Shown here: in pieces, positions 1 to 8,496 of the stretch
How positions within the stretch are numbered: position 1 is the stretch's first letter
Layout of the letters: each line of letters opens with the position of its first letter
NCBI RefSeq assembly: GCF_014692505.1
Contig: NZ_JACNYK010000004.1
Span: 62,001-126,000 of the forward strand
Direction of reading: 5' to 3'
From: Sphingobacterium arenae
GTDB taxonomy: Bacteria > Bacteroidota > Bacteroidia > Sphingobacteriales > Sphingobacteriaceae
Length of the DNA: 64,000 nucleotides
Notes under the pieces: generated by a model
Told to the model about the DNA's origin: nothing
The model's input: only the letters and a program-made list of their open reading frames with translations
Databases searched by the model: none
Made by a program: the position numbers and the translations under genes

Positions 1-27
1 TGAAGATAGCCACAGTAACGACTGCAA

Positions 28-2214
28 CTACAATAAAAAACCTAAAGATAACATCACCGATCTCGGCATTCCAACAAAACCTCTTGTGTAATCAAAACCG
101 CCTAGATAATAATACCTATCTAATATATTATTCACATTGAGGCTCAACCGTACCCCCTTTATATGGTAATAAAGCGCTGCATTCCACACTTCATAACCCG
201 GCCATCTGTCCCATGCCATAGCCCCTTCTTCATCGATAGCCATAGGATTTTCCATACGTCTGCTGTTCATAAAATTCATACCAGCACCAAAACCTAGTCC
301 CTTGAAAGTGGCCTCTGGGATTACATATTTCATCCACACACTCCCCATGTGCTTGGGTGCATTTGCCAAAGGCATTCCCACTTCGATCTCCATCGAGGAT
401 CTTTTCACTTCCGTATGGTTAAAGCTGTAATTAGCCATCACTTGAAACTCTTTGGTTACCTGCCCCCTAAAATCCAATTCTACTCCTTGCGATATCACTT
501 CACCCGACTGCCTATATACGGGAAACCCGCTATCACCCATTTCGCCAGTAGCAATCATCATGTTCTCTCTGCCGATATGAAACAGGGAAAGTTCTGTTTG
601 CAGTTGGTTATTAAAGAAGCCTGTTTTTAAACCTGTTTCCACTTGAAAGCTACGTTCGGGGCGAAAGGGACTATCGGAACCATATTGCTCGTGGTTATGC
701 ATAAAATCTGCTCCCACCGGAACATATCCCTGCGAATAGCTCGCAAAATAATTCATTTGATCGTTGATATGGTACGTCAATCCAAAACGTGGTAACCAGG
801 CATGTTGGCTCGTTTTGTAAGACTCCGCGAGATCCGCGCTGCTTGAACGGTAATATTCATGGCGCAATCCCATCACTACATTCAAACGTTGGCCTATTGT
901 TATTTGATCTTGTATATAGAACCCCATACTTCTATAAGGGTTCAAAAAAGGAAATTCAGCCTGTGCTAGCCAAATATAAGAACCTACATCGATCACATCC
1001 CGTACAGGATTTTCCAAATTGATCGTCAGGGGCACCTCTTCCCCATCCAGCATACGTCGTCTCGCTTCTCGCTGCACATTGTTTTTGTCCCCACCATACT
1101 GGGCATAATCTACCCCCAACACGAGACGATGTGTATGTCCCGGCCTGTTCAGATTATAGCTCAGGTAGCTCACCAGATTGTCGGTGTAATCTTTTACATT
1201 CTTCGACAGAAAACGCATGTTCATGATTGTGTTTGCCGGTGGATCGGCAAAAGTGTTTAATGTGCGGAACTCATTCAAGTCTTCACCATATATCGATTTC
1301 ATGTAATTCATATGAAAAGACAAGTTCTGTGTAATGTCCTGCGAAAACCGCGTCGCAAAAGTCAAGAACTTCGAACGGTAAAAATCCGTCGGCTGGTTCA
1401 CATTAAACGCTCTATCTAGCCCATAAAAATCTTTATTCCGAATACCTATGCCTCTATCTAAAGCACCATCGAAATCATCGTATGTCAGGTCGACATCAAT
1501 TTGCGTTCCTTCTGTGGGACGAAACGTAAACGAAGGTGCGACCAATATATTCCGCCTTTGATTGTTATCCCGAAATGTACGTGAAGTTTCATAGGCTACA
1601 TTAATACGGTACAGAAATCGCTTGTCTTTATCCAACGGGCCGCCCATATCCAGTGTGGACCGGAGCGTCTGAAAGCTTCCCACACTGAAATTAATACTTG
1701 TTTTTTGCTCTTCAAGTGGCTTTTTCGTCACGAGATTAATTGTACCTCCTGGCACAATATCACCAAAAAGTGAAGCGCCGGGTCCTTTCAGCACTTCGAT
1801 ACTTTCCAAATTTGCGGTGAGCGGCGCACGCCAAAAGCTTGTACCATAACCATAAGCCGAGCGCATCCCATTAACCAGACGGAGACCGCTGGCATAACCG
1901 CTATTGAAACCACGTATGGTTAAATCGTCATAAACAGAAGCTTGGCTGACACCCGCCAGATCCTGTACCATATCCGTAATCTGAAAAGCTTGCCGATCCT
2001 CCATAAACTCACGACTTACCACCGATACCGATTGCGGGAGATCTTTCAATATACCCGAAAACTTACCACCTAGTTCCGTTTTATTAATCAAATACGAGTT
2101 ATTCCGTCTACCCGTAATTAGTACCTCTTCTAAAGCTATCGCGGTTGTATCGACTTGTGCATAACCCGTTACGGCACAACATATCAAAACAGAAGTATAA
2201 AAAACTTTTATCAT
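28..2214 (-). CDS. TonB-dependent siderophore/metallophore receptor
   Basis: Outer-membrane ligand-gated channel of 728 aa. Residues 1-20 form a signal peptide ending near GYAQ. A TonB box-like stretch (ALEEVLITG, about 27-35) follows, then a plug domain with the usual EVLKGPGASLFG and PGGTINLVTKKP signatures (about 138-170) and a long beta-barrel. It is the last gene of the binding protein, permease, ATPase and acetyltransferase operon; its ATG overlaps the stop of the acetyltransferase gene by one base (TAATG), implying translational coupling. The family takes up ferric siderophores, but related receptors carry nickel chelates. The neighbouring urease and hypAB genes and the shared promoter element make a nickel-chelate ligand plausible. 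That substrate is inference; the receptor class is secure. Confidence 0.93.
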   Translation of the reverse strand: MIKVFYTSVLICCAVTGYAQVDTTAIALEEVLITGRRNNSYLINKTELGGKFSGILKDLPQSVSVVSREFMEDRQAFQITDMVQDLAGVSQASVYDDLTIRGFNSGYASGLRLVNGMRSAYGYGTSFWRAPLTANLESIEVLKGPGASLFGDIVPGGTINLVTKKPLEEQKTSINFSVGSFQTLRSTLDMGGPLDKDKRFLYRINVAYETSRTFRDNNQRRNILVAPSFTFRPTEGTQIDVDLTYDDFDGALDRGIGIRNKDFYGLDRAFNVNQPTDFYRSKFLTFATRFSQDITQNLSFHMNYMKSIYGEDLNEFRTLNTFADPPANTIMNMRFLSKNVKDYTDNLVSYLSYNLNRPGHTHRLVLGVDYAQYGGDKNNVQREARRRMLDGEEVPLTINLENPVRDVIDVGSYIWLAQAEFPFLNPYRSMGFYIQDQITIGQRLNVVMGLRHEYYRSSSADLAESYKTSQHAWLPRFGLTYHINDQMNYFASYSQGYVPVGADFMHNHEQYGSDSPFRPERSFQVETGLKTGFFNNQLQTELSLFHIGRENMMIATGEMGDSGFPVYRQSGEVISQGVELDFRGQVTKEFQVMANYSFNHTEVKRSSMEIEVGMPLANAPKHMGSVWMKYVIPEATFKGLGFGAGMNFMNSRRMENPMAIDEEGAMAWDRWPGYEVWNAALYYHIKGVRLSLNVNNILDRYYYLGGFDYTRGFVGMPRSVMLSLGFLL

Positions 2215-2765
2215 TAGCTGTTCTCCATAAAAGAATTAAAAGTGTTTGTTTTTATCACTTTCGTTTTATCTAATGTCATATGCAAGGTCTCAAAACCAGC
2301 TTCTTCACACGACAACATCAAATCAAACCCTTGCTTTAACCAGAATTCATAAGCACCTGTTAAAAAGGGATGTGTGTGTAAATAGAGTAACTCAACACCC
2401 TGTTTCTGACCCATCTTTTTTAATTCGTGCACTAATCTTGTCGCCAAACCCGATCTCCGATAAGCAGGTTCGATAAAGAGCTTAACTACCTCCACAATTT
2501 TTGTTGCTGTAAAAGAAAAATACGGAAAACGATCATCGTACGCCATCATCCCGATGGTAGCGATGAGCTTTCCTTGTCCCGTACGTGCTTGCAAAAAAAC
2601 ACCTAGATCAGTCTCTACATACGTTGCGGAAAATTCTTGCAGATCTCTGGGTATAACCTTATGATTCAACATGGGAAATAACTGTTCCCGTGTTTTCAAT
2701 ACATAAGCGATGACCTCCTCTTGGTCTTTTAGGCCTACAGGCAATATATGTATATCGTTTGTCAT
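2214..2765 (-). CDS. GNAT family N-acetyltransferase
   Basis: A 183-aa single-domain GNAT protein. The acetyl-CoA pyrophosphate loop is visible as EPAYRRSGLATRLVHEL (about 98-114), followed by a beta strand with ELLYLHTHP and an alpha helix with AYEFWLKQGF, the usual motif B. It sits inside the metal-chelate uptake operon, overlapping the ATPase gene upstream by 4 nt (ATGA) and the TonB receptor gene downstream by 1 nt, so it is co-translated with the importer. Possible roles include modifying an imported chelator, but the substrate cannot be read from the sequence. The family call is firm, the function unknown. Confidence 0.85.
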   Translation of the reverse strand: MTNDIHILPVGLKDQEEVIAYVLKTREQLFPMLNHKVIPRDLQEFSATYVETDLGVFLQARTGQGKLIATIGMMAYDDRFPYFSFTATKIVEVVKLFIEPAYRRSGLATRLVHELKKMGQKQGVELLYLHTHPFLTGAYEFWLKQGFDLMLSCEEAGFETLHMTLDKTKVIKTNTFNSFMENS

Positions 2766-3538
2766 AAATGCTTTCGTTTAGGGATGATCAATGTTCGTCC
2801 GTCATGCTGGACGTTAGTTAAAGCGACGTGATATGTCTTTTCTAAGGTCGACAGTAATGCTACTGGATCTTTTTCTTCTAATAAATGTAACTTTTTATCC
2901 TGCATGACGTAAAATCGATTTCCGTATAGCAGCGCAAGATTAGGATCGTGCATCACACAGACGATTGTCGTGCCCGATTGCACCAGACGTTTGAGGTGTT
3001 CCATTACGGCAACCTGATAGTGTAAATCCAAATGGTTTGTCGGCTCATCGAGCAACAACACATTAGGTTGTTGCACCAAAATCCGACATAGTAAAACTAA
3101 CTGCCTCTCTCCTCCCGAAAGAGCAGTATATGGTTTATCTTTTAAGTGCCATAACTGAAAAGCCCGTAGATTTTCCTCAACCAGATCAAAATCTACCTGA
3201 CGTGGTGCAAATCTGGAAAAGGCAGCGCATCCTGTTAACACCACATCAAACACCGTAAAGGGAAAAGTTGTTTGATGAAATTGGGTCATGAAGCCTATCC
3301 GGAGCGTATTTTTCTTTCCCGCATGAATATCTTTCCGATTTTGATCAGCAAACAGCACTTCGCCTTTGTAATGGCGTTCCATACCGGAAAGAATGTTGAA
3401 AAGCGTTGATTTTCCACTACCGTTCCTTCCAAGAATCACCGTCAACTCTTCCCCATAGAAATCTGCCGTCAATTCAGCAAGCACTTGTTGCTTACCAAAC
3501 GAAAAGGACAAATGATGAATCTGTATTAATTTCTTCAT
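2762..3538 (-). CDS. ABC transporter ATP-binding protein, Fec/Btu type
   Basis: ATPase of 258 aa for a metal-chelate importer. Walker A is GRNGSGKS (37-44), the signature motif LSGGERQ (140-146), Walker B LLLDEP (161-166), with TNHLDLH after it and an H-loop in VCVMHD. The size and order match FecE/FhuC/BtuD-type ATPases that energise iron-siderophore, cobalamin and some nickel-chelate importers. It overlaps the permease gene upstream and the acetyltransferase gene downstream by 4 nt each. The nickel assignment rests on neighbourhood only. Confidence 0.93.
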   Translation of the reverse strand: MKKLIQIHHLSFSFGKQQVLAELTADFYGEELTVILGRNGSGKSTLFNILSGMERHYKGEVLFADQNRKDIHAGKKNTLRIGFMTQFHQTTFPFTVFDVVLTGCAAFSRFAPRQVDFDLVEENLRAFQLWHLKDKPYTALSGGERQLVLLCRILVQQPNVLLLDEPTNHLDLHYQVAVMEHLKRLVQSGTTIVCVMHDPNLALLYGNRFYVMQDKKLHLLEEKDPVALLSTLEKTYHVALTNVQHDGRTLIIPKRKHL

Positions 3539-4548
3539 GCGTTCCAGTTTACAGCGTTTTTACGCATCAGATAAATAAACAGTGGCGCTCCCAATATCAT
3601 CGTAAATACACCTACTGGAATTTCAAATGGCATAACGGCACGTGAAAAATCATCAATCAGCAACAGAAATGTACCACCGATACTCATATTGGCAAAAACG
3701 CCTATTTGGTTGTTTGGACCAAAAAAAATACGACTGATATGAGGTACAATCAACCCGAATAAGCTAATCATACCGACTGAAGCTACTGCTGATGCTGTAA
3801 TCATTGTCGCCAACCCCACGATGATAAACTTAATATTCCGCGGATTTACACCTACTGCCATCGCTTCCTGATCACCCAATGCCAATAGATTAAGCTTCCA
3901 ACGGAATGTGGCTATAGCGAACAAACCACCTATTATCGGTATAAATGTTGTTTGCACCTTGTCCCAAGAGGCTGTATGTAGATTACCCATTGTCCACTGT
4001 ACGATCGCCTGTAATTTATAGGGGTCGCTTAAATATTGTAATACCGTTAGGAATGCCGTAAAAACGCCCGTGATAATCATCCCTGCCAAAACCATGGTAA
4101 TCATCGAGGTTCTGGCACCCGCATAAGACACGAAATAAGTAATTGTTACCGCTACTATGCCAAATAAGAAAGCCGATAGATTAATCGGAATGAAGGGTAT
4201 CAACATAGACAGTGCCGCCCCAAATGCAGCGCCGGAAGAAATACCCAAGGAAAACGGATCAACAATGGGATTTCTAAAAATGGCCTGTAAGACCCCACCC
4301 GATACTGCTAATGCCGCTCCTACCATAAACGTTAATAAAATACGCGGTAAGCGCACTTGCCAAAGGATAGTCTCTATATCCGTCGTTGCTCGGGCCAATT
4401 CATGGCCAAATAGGCGCTGAATTCCCATCCACATATAATGGGCTAAATCCAATATACCTACATATCCTGTGCTTCCCAATGACAGGGAAAAAAACAAAAC
4501 CACAAATGGCGTCAAGATGAGCAAAAGTACCTTTACACGTCGCCCCAT
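3535..4548 (-). CDS. FecCD-family metal-chelate ABC permease
   Basis: Inner-membrane permease of 337 aa with eight to ten hydrophobic segments. Family hallmarks are VRLPRILLTFMVGAALAVSG near residue 70, the QAIFRNPIVDPFSLGISSGAAFGA stretch (about 88-111) and the coupling region GLIVPHISR with a preceding GMISLFG. These are diagnostic of the FecCD/BtuC family. It would form a homodimeric channel with the ATPase at 2762-3538 and receive ligand from the lipoprotein at 4552-5571. The start lies 3 nt after the binding-protein stop, so the genes form one operon. Substrate probably a nickel or iron chelate. Confidence 0.93.
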   Translation of the reverse strand: MGRRVKVLLLILTPFVVLFFSLSLGSTGYVGILDLAHYMWMGIQRLFGHELARATTDIETILWQVRLPRILLTFMVGAALAVSGGVLQAIFRNPIVDPFSLGISSGAAFGAALSMLIPFIPINLSAFLFGIVAVTITYFVSYAGARTSMITMVLAGMIITGVFTAFLTVLQYLSDPYKLQAIVQWTMGNLHTASWDKVQTTFIPIIGGLFAIATFRWKLNLLALGDQEAMAVGVNPRNIKFIIVGLATMITASAVASVGMISLFGLIVPHISRIFFGPNNQIGVFANMSIGGTFLLLIDDFSRAVMPFEIPVGVFTMILGAPLFIYLMRKNAVNWNA

Positions 4549-4551
4549 CCC

Positions 4552-5571
4552 TTAAATCTTGTTATTTTTGAGCTGATACAGCTTATCCAGTGCTTCCTGA
4601 ATTTCATATTCCAATGCTTCAGCATTTTTCTCCGGATAACACCAATGCCGCAACTGTTTTGCAAACAACATGAATTTAATCGTATGTGGATCATAATTGA
4701 ATGTAGGCGCCAACACATATACTGCTTTATTTTTTACAGCCGGAAGTGCCGCCAGTTCTTTTAAATCATAAACATCTTCCAGCTGTGAATTCCACAGCAC
4801 GATAATATCGGGATTCCAACTGTAAAGCTGTTCTGCACCGATATTAGGCGCTTCCATTTCGAGTGGACAGGCATTTTCCGCGCCTGCTGCTTGAATAGAT
4901 AAATCCATCAACGAACCTTTACCTGAAGTAGATAAAATACGTCCTTTTGACCAGGCGTAGTATACTTTTTTCCGCCGACTATTCGCTGGCCTTTCCATTG
5001 CTTTCAATTCTCCGTCAACATAGGAGATCAGTTCCTCTGCTCGATCTGCCTTATCCAGCAAGGCGGCAACACCTCGTAATTCTTTATAAATACTTTCTTT
5101 GTTTTTACTGGAAACAGCGAAAACCGGAATATTCAATTTTTCCAACTGGGCAATCGTCTCCTTATCCTGCTCATATGCAATTGCCAGATCTGGTCTCAAC
5201 CCGACAATGGATTCGACATTGTTTGCCCGGCCACCGTATGTAGGTGTCGCAATTTCCTTACGCGCTATACGTTCGTCTAATTGGGAAAAGAAACGAAAAG
5301 AAGATTCATTTTGATAAACCTGTTCTGGAATACCGACAATACGGTCATGGACACCTAACATAAACAGTTCGTCCACCATCGGCTCAAATAACACCAAAAT
5401 ACGCTCTGCGGGTTTGCTGAGTGCTGTTTCTTGACCTCGGCTATCTTCTGCATAGTACTTCCCACTATGCCTATCTCCCTGCTTAGCCGCTTGCTGACAG
5501 CTCGCCATAAAGAGCATAGCGCAAAAGAATAACAATATATACTTAACGTCTATATCTATATATGTTTTCAT
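4552..5571 (-). CDS. Metal-chelate ABC transporter substrate-binding lipoprotein
   Basis: Periplasmic binding protein of 339 aa in the TroA/FepB/BtuF fold. The N-terminus has a hydrophobic segment ending in a lipobox with Cys25 (MASC), so it is probably a membrane-anchored lipoprotein. Family features include PAERILVLFEPMVDELFMLG, the NVESIVGLRPDLAIAY segment and the C-terminal lobe with WNPDIIVLWN. It is the first gene of the uptake operon and is preceded by a 69-nt promoter element (5601-5669) almost the same as the one in front of the urease operon. That sharing is the best argument that it binds a nickel chelate rather than ferric siderophore. Confidence 0.9.
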   Translation of the reverse strand: MKTYIDIDVKYILLFFCAMLFMASCQQAAKQGDRHSGKYYAEDSRGQETALSKPAERILVLFEPMVDELFMLGVHDRIVGIPEQVYQNESSFRFFSQLDERIARKEIATPTYGGRANNVESIVGLRPDLAIAYEQDKETIAQLEKLNIPVFAVSSKNKESIYKELRGVAALLDKADRAEELISYVDGELKAMERPANSRRKKVYYAWSKGRILSTSGKGSLMDLSIQAAGAENACPLEMEAPNIGAEQLYSWNPDIIVLWNSQLEDVYDLKELAALPAVKNKAVYVLAPTFNYDPHTIKFMLFAKQLRHWCYPEKNAEALEYEIQEALDKLYQLKNNKI

Positions 5572-5600
5572 AATTTTTATTTACGAGATGATCGTAACCC

Positions 5601-5669
5601 TACTTTTTACAAGTATATAACAAAGACATAATAATCCGGTTAATAATATATTAGAACGAGATTAGAAAA
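5601..5669 (-). promoter_or_regulatory. Promoter and four-repeat operator of the metal uptake operon
   Basis: Read on the minus strand, this element has four degenerate 11-nt direct repeats starting at 5667, 5656, 5645 and 5634 (TTCTAAT in the first two, TATTAAC and TTATTAT in the others). A TATACTTG -7 box (5617-5610) follows, one base off the Bacteroidota TAnnTTTG consensus. No TTTG stands at the expected -33 position, which is where the promoter-proximal repeat lies; this fits a promoter that needs an activator. It aligns without gaps to 14195-14263 (55 of 69 identical). The ATG of the binding protein is 38 nt downstream of the -7 box. Confidence 0.75.
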
Positions 5670-5941
5670 CCGAATTGGATGCTCAACAGTCGCATTAGCA
5701 TCTTATTTACAAACAATTAGATGAAGTATTTTAACCTGCTATAAATCGAAAATATTTTTATTTGAATGCGATTAAAATAAATTCCGAAAACCTATCTGTT
5801 GCTTATGTATAGAAACTCCAGGATCATTCGTTATCAATACGCTATTTATAGAAACCTGCGTAAATGGGAATACGCATTTCCTATTGGTGACCATGCTCGA
5901 TCTCATTTATGAACGATTGTTGATGTAGGAGGAGGGATATT
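5670..5941. other. Intergenic region between urease and uptake operons
   Basis: No convincing gene or small ORF with a ribosome binding site is visible here. A short inverted repeat TGCGTA/TACGCA (about 5852-5871) lies downstream of the last urease-operon gene, but no T-run follows it on the minus strand, so it is at best a weak terminator. The rest is AT-rich without clear structure. Read-through from the urease operon into the uptake operon cannot be excluded. Confidence 0.4.
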
Positions 5942-6358
5942 TTACAGATAATTTCCAAAAGCCTTGATAGCATATTTCACATCAAGGACTTTTGTTTCCA
6001 TCTGTACTTTATCGCCATACTTCCCTGATAAGGCTTGAAACAGACGTCCGTCGTAAGAGACGACGATTTTATCGTCAATTAAGAATATCGGTAGATGACG
6101 ATTACCTACGTCAAAACAAAAACTTCCGATAATGGTCATATCGTCAGCATGCAGCACAATACAAATGCAAGGTTCGATACGGGCTTTCACGATCACACCG
6201 TCTTCCGTATATACAGTTTCTCCATCATGAATAGGTGTTTCCGACGACCGGGAGAGGGAAACATCTCTGCCTCCCTCCGTCTTCCGTTTTATTACTGTTC
6301 TATTGGCTTCATACCATTGAAGTGATAAAAAATCTATTTCCCGATTGGAATCTGTCAT
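5942..6358 (-). CDS. UreE-like urease nickel metallochaperone (second copy)
   Basis: A 138-aa protein with the two-domain UreE pattern: an N-terminal beta domain, then a metal-binding domain with GNRHLP (85-90), where His88 matches the conserved dimer-interface nickel ligand of UreE. A PCIC cluster (Cys64, Cys66) and Cys81 are shared with the other copy at 9878-10366. There is no His-rich C-terminal tail. It is the last gene of the urease operon, 13 nt after hypB. Its position next to hypA and hypB suggests that it works with them; in Helicobacter pylori HypA contacts UreE. Family call firm, the division of labour between the two copies unknown. Confidence 0.88.
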   Translation of the reverse strand: MTDSNREIDFLSLQWYEANRTVIKRKTEGGRDVSLSRSSETPIHDGETVYTEDGVIVKARIEPCICIVLHADDMTIIGSFCFDVGNRHLPIFLIDDKIVVSYDGRLFQALSGKYGDKVQMETKVLDVKYAIKAFGNYL

Positions 6359-6371
6359 GTCTTGCTGTGCT

Positions 6372-7082
6372 TTATCCTGCGATTCTTTTTTTTGCGTTCA
6401 CTTTTTCCGTCAACCAATTACACCAATCGTCAACACCATCACCGTTCAGCGTACTGATCGATATCACGTCCAGGTTGGGGTTGACTTCACGCGCATCCTT
6501 CGTCACGGCTTCCACGGAAAACGGCACATACGGCAGCAAGTCAGCTTTCGAAACAAGCATCAATTCGCTGGTCAAAAACATACGTGGATATTTTTTTGGT
6601 TTATCATCTCCTTCCGTTGATGCCAATAGCGTAACACGGTAATCTTCACCCAAGTCGAATGCTGCCGGGCAAAGCAAGTTGCCTACGTTTTCGATAAACA
6701 ATAAATCGACACCGTTTAAATTAATATGATCCAATGCTTGCAAAACCATCTGTGCTTCAATATGACACATACCGCCGGTCACGATTTGCAAAGCATTGAT
6801 TCCAACTTCGCGCATACGCACAGCATCGCGTTCGGTTTCGGGGTCACCTACCAAAACGGCAATATTCAATTCACTACTCAAGCGCTTACCTGTTTCTTGC
6901 ATCAATGTCGTCTTACCACTTCCTGGCGATGAGCATACATTGATCACGCATATATCTTTCAAACGCTCCCGGATGGCTTTCGCAACAAAATCGTTGGCTT
7001 TTAATAGGTTCAGTGTGGTATTATCACATTGAACAGATCCTACAGGCATTTGGTTGCTTTTTGGGGTTGTTGGATTACTCAT
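6372..7082 (-). CDS. hypB: HypB nickel-insertion GTPase
   Basis: A GTPase of 236 aa of the SIMIBI class that supports nickel insertion. P-loop SSPGSGKT (51-58), switch region GDPETERDAVRM (79-90), a GTP-dependent metal site GGMCHIEA with Cys106 and His107, the ENVGNLLCPA strand and a guanine-specificity region SKADLLPY. There is no poly-His N-terminal extension and no CXXCGC motif, so only the G-domain metal site is present. It overlaps hypA by 4 nt. No hydrogenase gene is visible in the window, so here it probably serves urease, as HypAB does in Helicobacter pylori; that role is inference. Confidence 0.95.
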   Translation of the reverse strand: MSNPTTPKSNQMPVGSVQCDNTTLNLLKANDFVAKAIRERLKDICVINVCSSPGSGKTTLMQETGKRLSSELNIAVLVGDPETERDAVRMREVGINALQIVTGGMCHIEAQMVLQALDHINLNGVDLLFIENVGNLLCPAAFDLGEDYRVTLLASTEGDDKPKKYPRMFLTSELMLVSKADLLPYVPFSVEAVTKDAREVNPNLDVISISTLNGDGVDDWCNWLTEKVNAKKRIAG

Positions 7083-7429
7083 TTTTTATCCTCCTTAAAT
7101 GTTACTTGACTAATTCTTAATTCTTCACCTTGTATGATGGAATCGGATGTTTGGCCACAATCGCATACAAAGCGATGATATTGAACTTCAAACTGCTTAT
7201 TACAGCTTTTACAATATGCTATAATGGGCAATATGGACACTTCCAATTCCGTATTTTTAAACCTTGTATCGTCCAGTACATAGGCTTCAAATGCATTTTG
7301 GATAAGTATTGGCTGCAAGCTACTTAATAAACCCGCCTCCAGATTAATTTTGATAATCGTTTCGTATTTATCTGGATAAGCCTCTTCCAAGGTTCTAAAA
7401 ATATCTTTTACAATACCTAATTCGTGCAT
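7079..7429 (-). CDS. hypA: HypA nickel metallochaperone
   Basis: A 116-aa HypA/HybF protein. It begins MHELGIV, giving the conserved His2 nickel ligand and Glu3. The zinc domain has Cys73 and Cys76 (CKSC) and then Cys89 and Cys91 in CDCG; the second pair is spaced C-x-C rather than the usual C-x2-C. The start is 11 nt after the ureD stop and the gene overlaps hypB by 4 nt, so both belong to the urease operon. Known role: it hands nickel to HypB or UreE/UreG during hydrogenase or urease maturation. Confidence 0.94.
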   Translation of the reverse strand: MHELGIVKDIFRTLEEAYPDKYETIIKINLEAGLLSSLQPILIQNAFEAYVLDDTRFKNTELEVSILPIIAYCKSCNKQFEVQYHRFVCDCGQTSDSIIQGEELRISQVTFKEDKK

Positions 7430-7440
7430 ATTATTCTATA

Positions 7441-8484
7441 TTAAACGGCTTTCTTACTTACCGTTCTCTGTTCAACGGTCTTTTTTACTGCTTTCTTTCC
7501 TTTTGCTATAGTTTTCTTCTTCACGGCTTCTTTAGCATCTATCATGTTAGAGGCCGTTTCTTTTGGCGTTGCTTTTTTTCGTGCTGTCGTTTTTTTCGCG
7601 GCGACCCTTTTCACTACTTTTTTCTCTGTACCCGTGCTCACAGCTTCTTTTGGCGCGGTTTCAGCTACGATACCAGCGGTTTCTTCAGCTTTGGTAACTA
7701 ATTGATCTTGCGTAAATACCCAGCACATCTGTGCCAACATCGTCAAAAAACTATACAACAATTCTCCATCCGTGCCCACTGCACGAAGCAAGAGTGTGTT
7801 TTCCGCACATTCGGTAAACCCAAATGAGACATCCTCATACTCCATTGTTAGAATCTCGTCCATCTCCCCCTTCATCAGCTTCGCGAACGGGCCACAATAA
7901 ATAAGGGTAGCTTGGTGTGTATATCCTTCAAAAAACAACAAATCGGATACGGGTTGCTCCTGTGGCAATAAACATTGATTGTCAGTCACGAGCAATTTAC
8001 CATTTTGATAAATGCGTGTAATACTATGCAGCTTTCGAAAAGCAAAGACCTCGTCTCGATGCACTCTTCCCGCGCTAATAATATCGCCCCATATCAAGGT
8101 AGCACCATCATTAACATGGATAGTATTCACTGTTTTAAAAATAGAATCCTTAAAAGGTGTGACGGGGTGTGGTACATAGTTGAACACACTGTCTTTATCT
8201 AATAACACATTGGTCTCTTGAGACGCGCCCTCTTTCATAGGATGTAACTTATTAAAAGACTGCGTAAAAAGCTTTAACTGTGCATTTTCCTTCACGTGTA
8301 CATCGATCACTAAGGAATCTTTGTCCATAATCCCCGGAGAGGCACTCATAATAATCATCTCTAAATGATCCTGTGCCCGGGGCGAACCATAATGCGTTAA
8401 TTTATAAGGTGCGTTATGATAGCTCTCCTTTAACCGACTCTGATGCCCGTCTCGCTCTACATTAATCTTGATTATACTATCCAT
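7441..8484 (-). CDS. ureD: Urease accessory protein UreD with Lys/Ala-rich tail
   Basis: A 347-aa UreD (UreH) protein, the scaffold that recruits UreF and UreG to apo-urease and channels nickel. The body to about residue 265 shows UreD signatures: AQLKLFTQSFNKLHPM, YVPHPVTPFKDS and the GRVHRDEVFAFRKLHS segment. UreD proteins usually end near 260-280 aa. Here about 80 more residues follow, rich in Lys, Ala, Thr and Val, with repeated KK pairs like a histone H1 or AlgP tail. The stop is 11 nt before hypA and the start 12 nt after ureG. The tail is unusual; its role is unknown. Confidence 0.92.
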   Translation of the reverse strand: MDSIIKINVERDGHQSRLKESYHNAPYKLTHYGSPRAQDHLEMIIMSASPGIMDKDSLVIDVHVKENAQLKLFTQSFNKLHPMKEGASQETNVLLDKDSVFNYVPHPVTPFKDSIFKTVNTIHVNDGATLIWGDIISAGRVHRDEVFAFRKLHSITRIYQNGKLLVTDNQCLLPQEQPVSDLLFFEGYTHQATLIYCGPFAKLMKGEMDEILTMEYEDVSFGFTECAENTLLLRAVGTDGELLYSFLTMLAQMCWVFTQDQLVTKAEETAGIVAETAPKEAVSTGTEKKVVKRVAAKKTTARKKATPKETASNMIDAKEAVKKKTIAKGKKAVKKTVEQRTVSKKAV

Positions 8485-8496
8485 TTATTCCGGTTA

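Noticed and set aside
4533..4718. Short minus-strand frame over the binding-protein/permease junction
   Set aside because: It overlaps two well-supported genes in another frame and has no recognisable protein features.
5842..5880. Inverted repeat TGCGTA/TACGCA as terminator of the urease operon
   Set aside because: The stem is short and no T-run follows on the minus strand, so it is not listed as a terminator.
6372..7429. Start of a hydrogenase maturation cluster
   Set aside because: Only hypA and hypB are present, embedded in the urease operon; hypCDEF and hydrogenase subunits are missing from the window.
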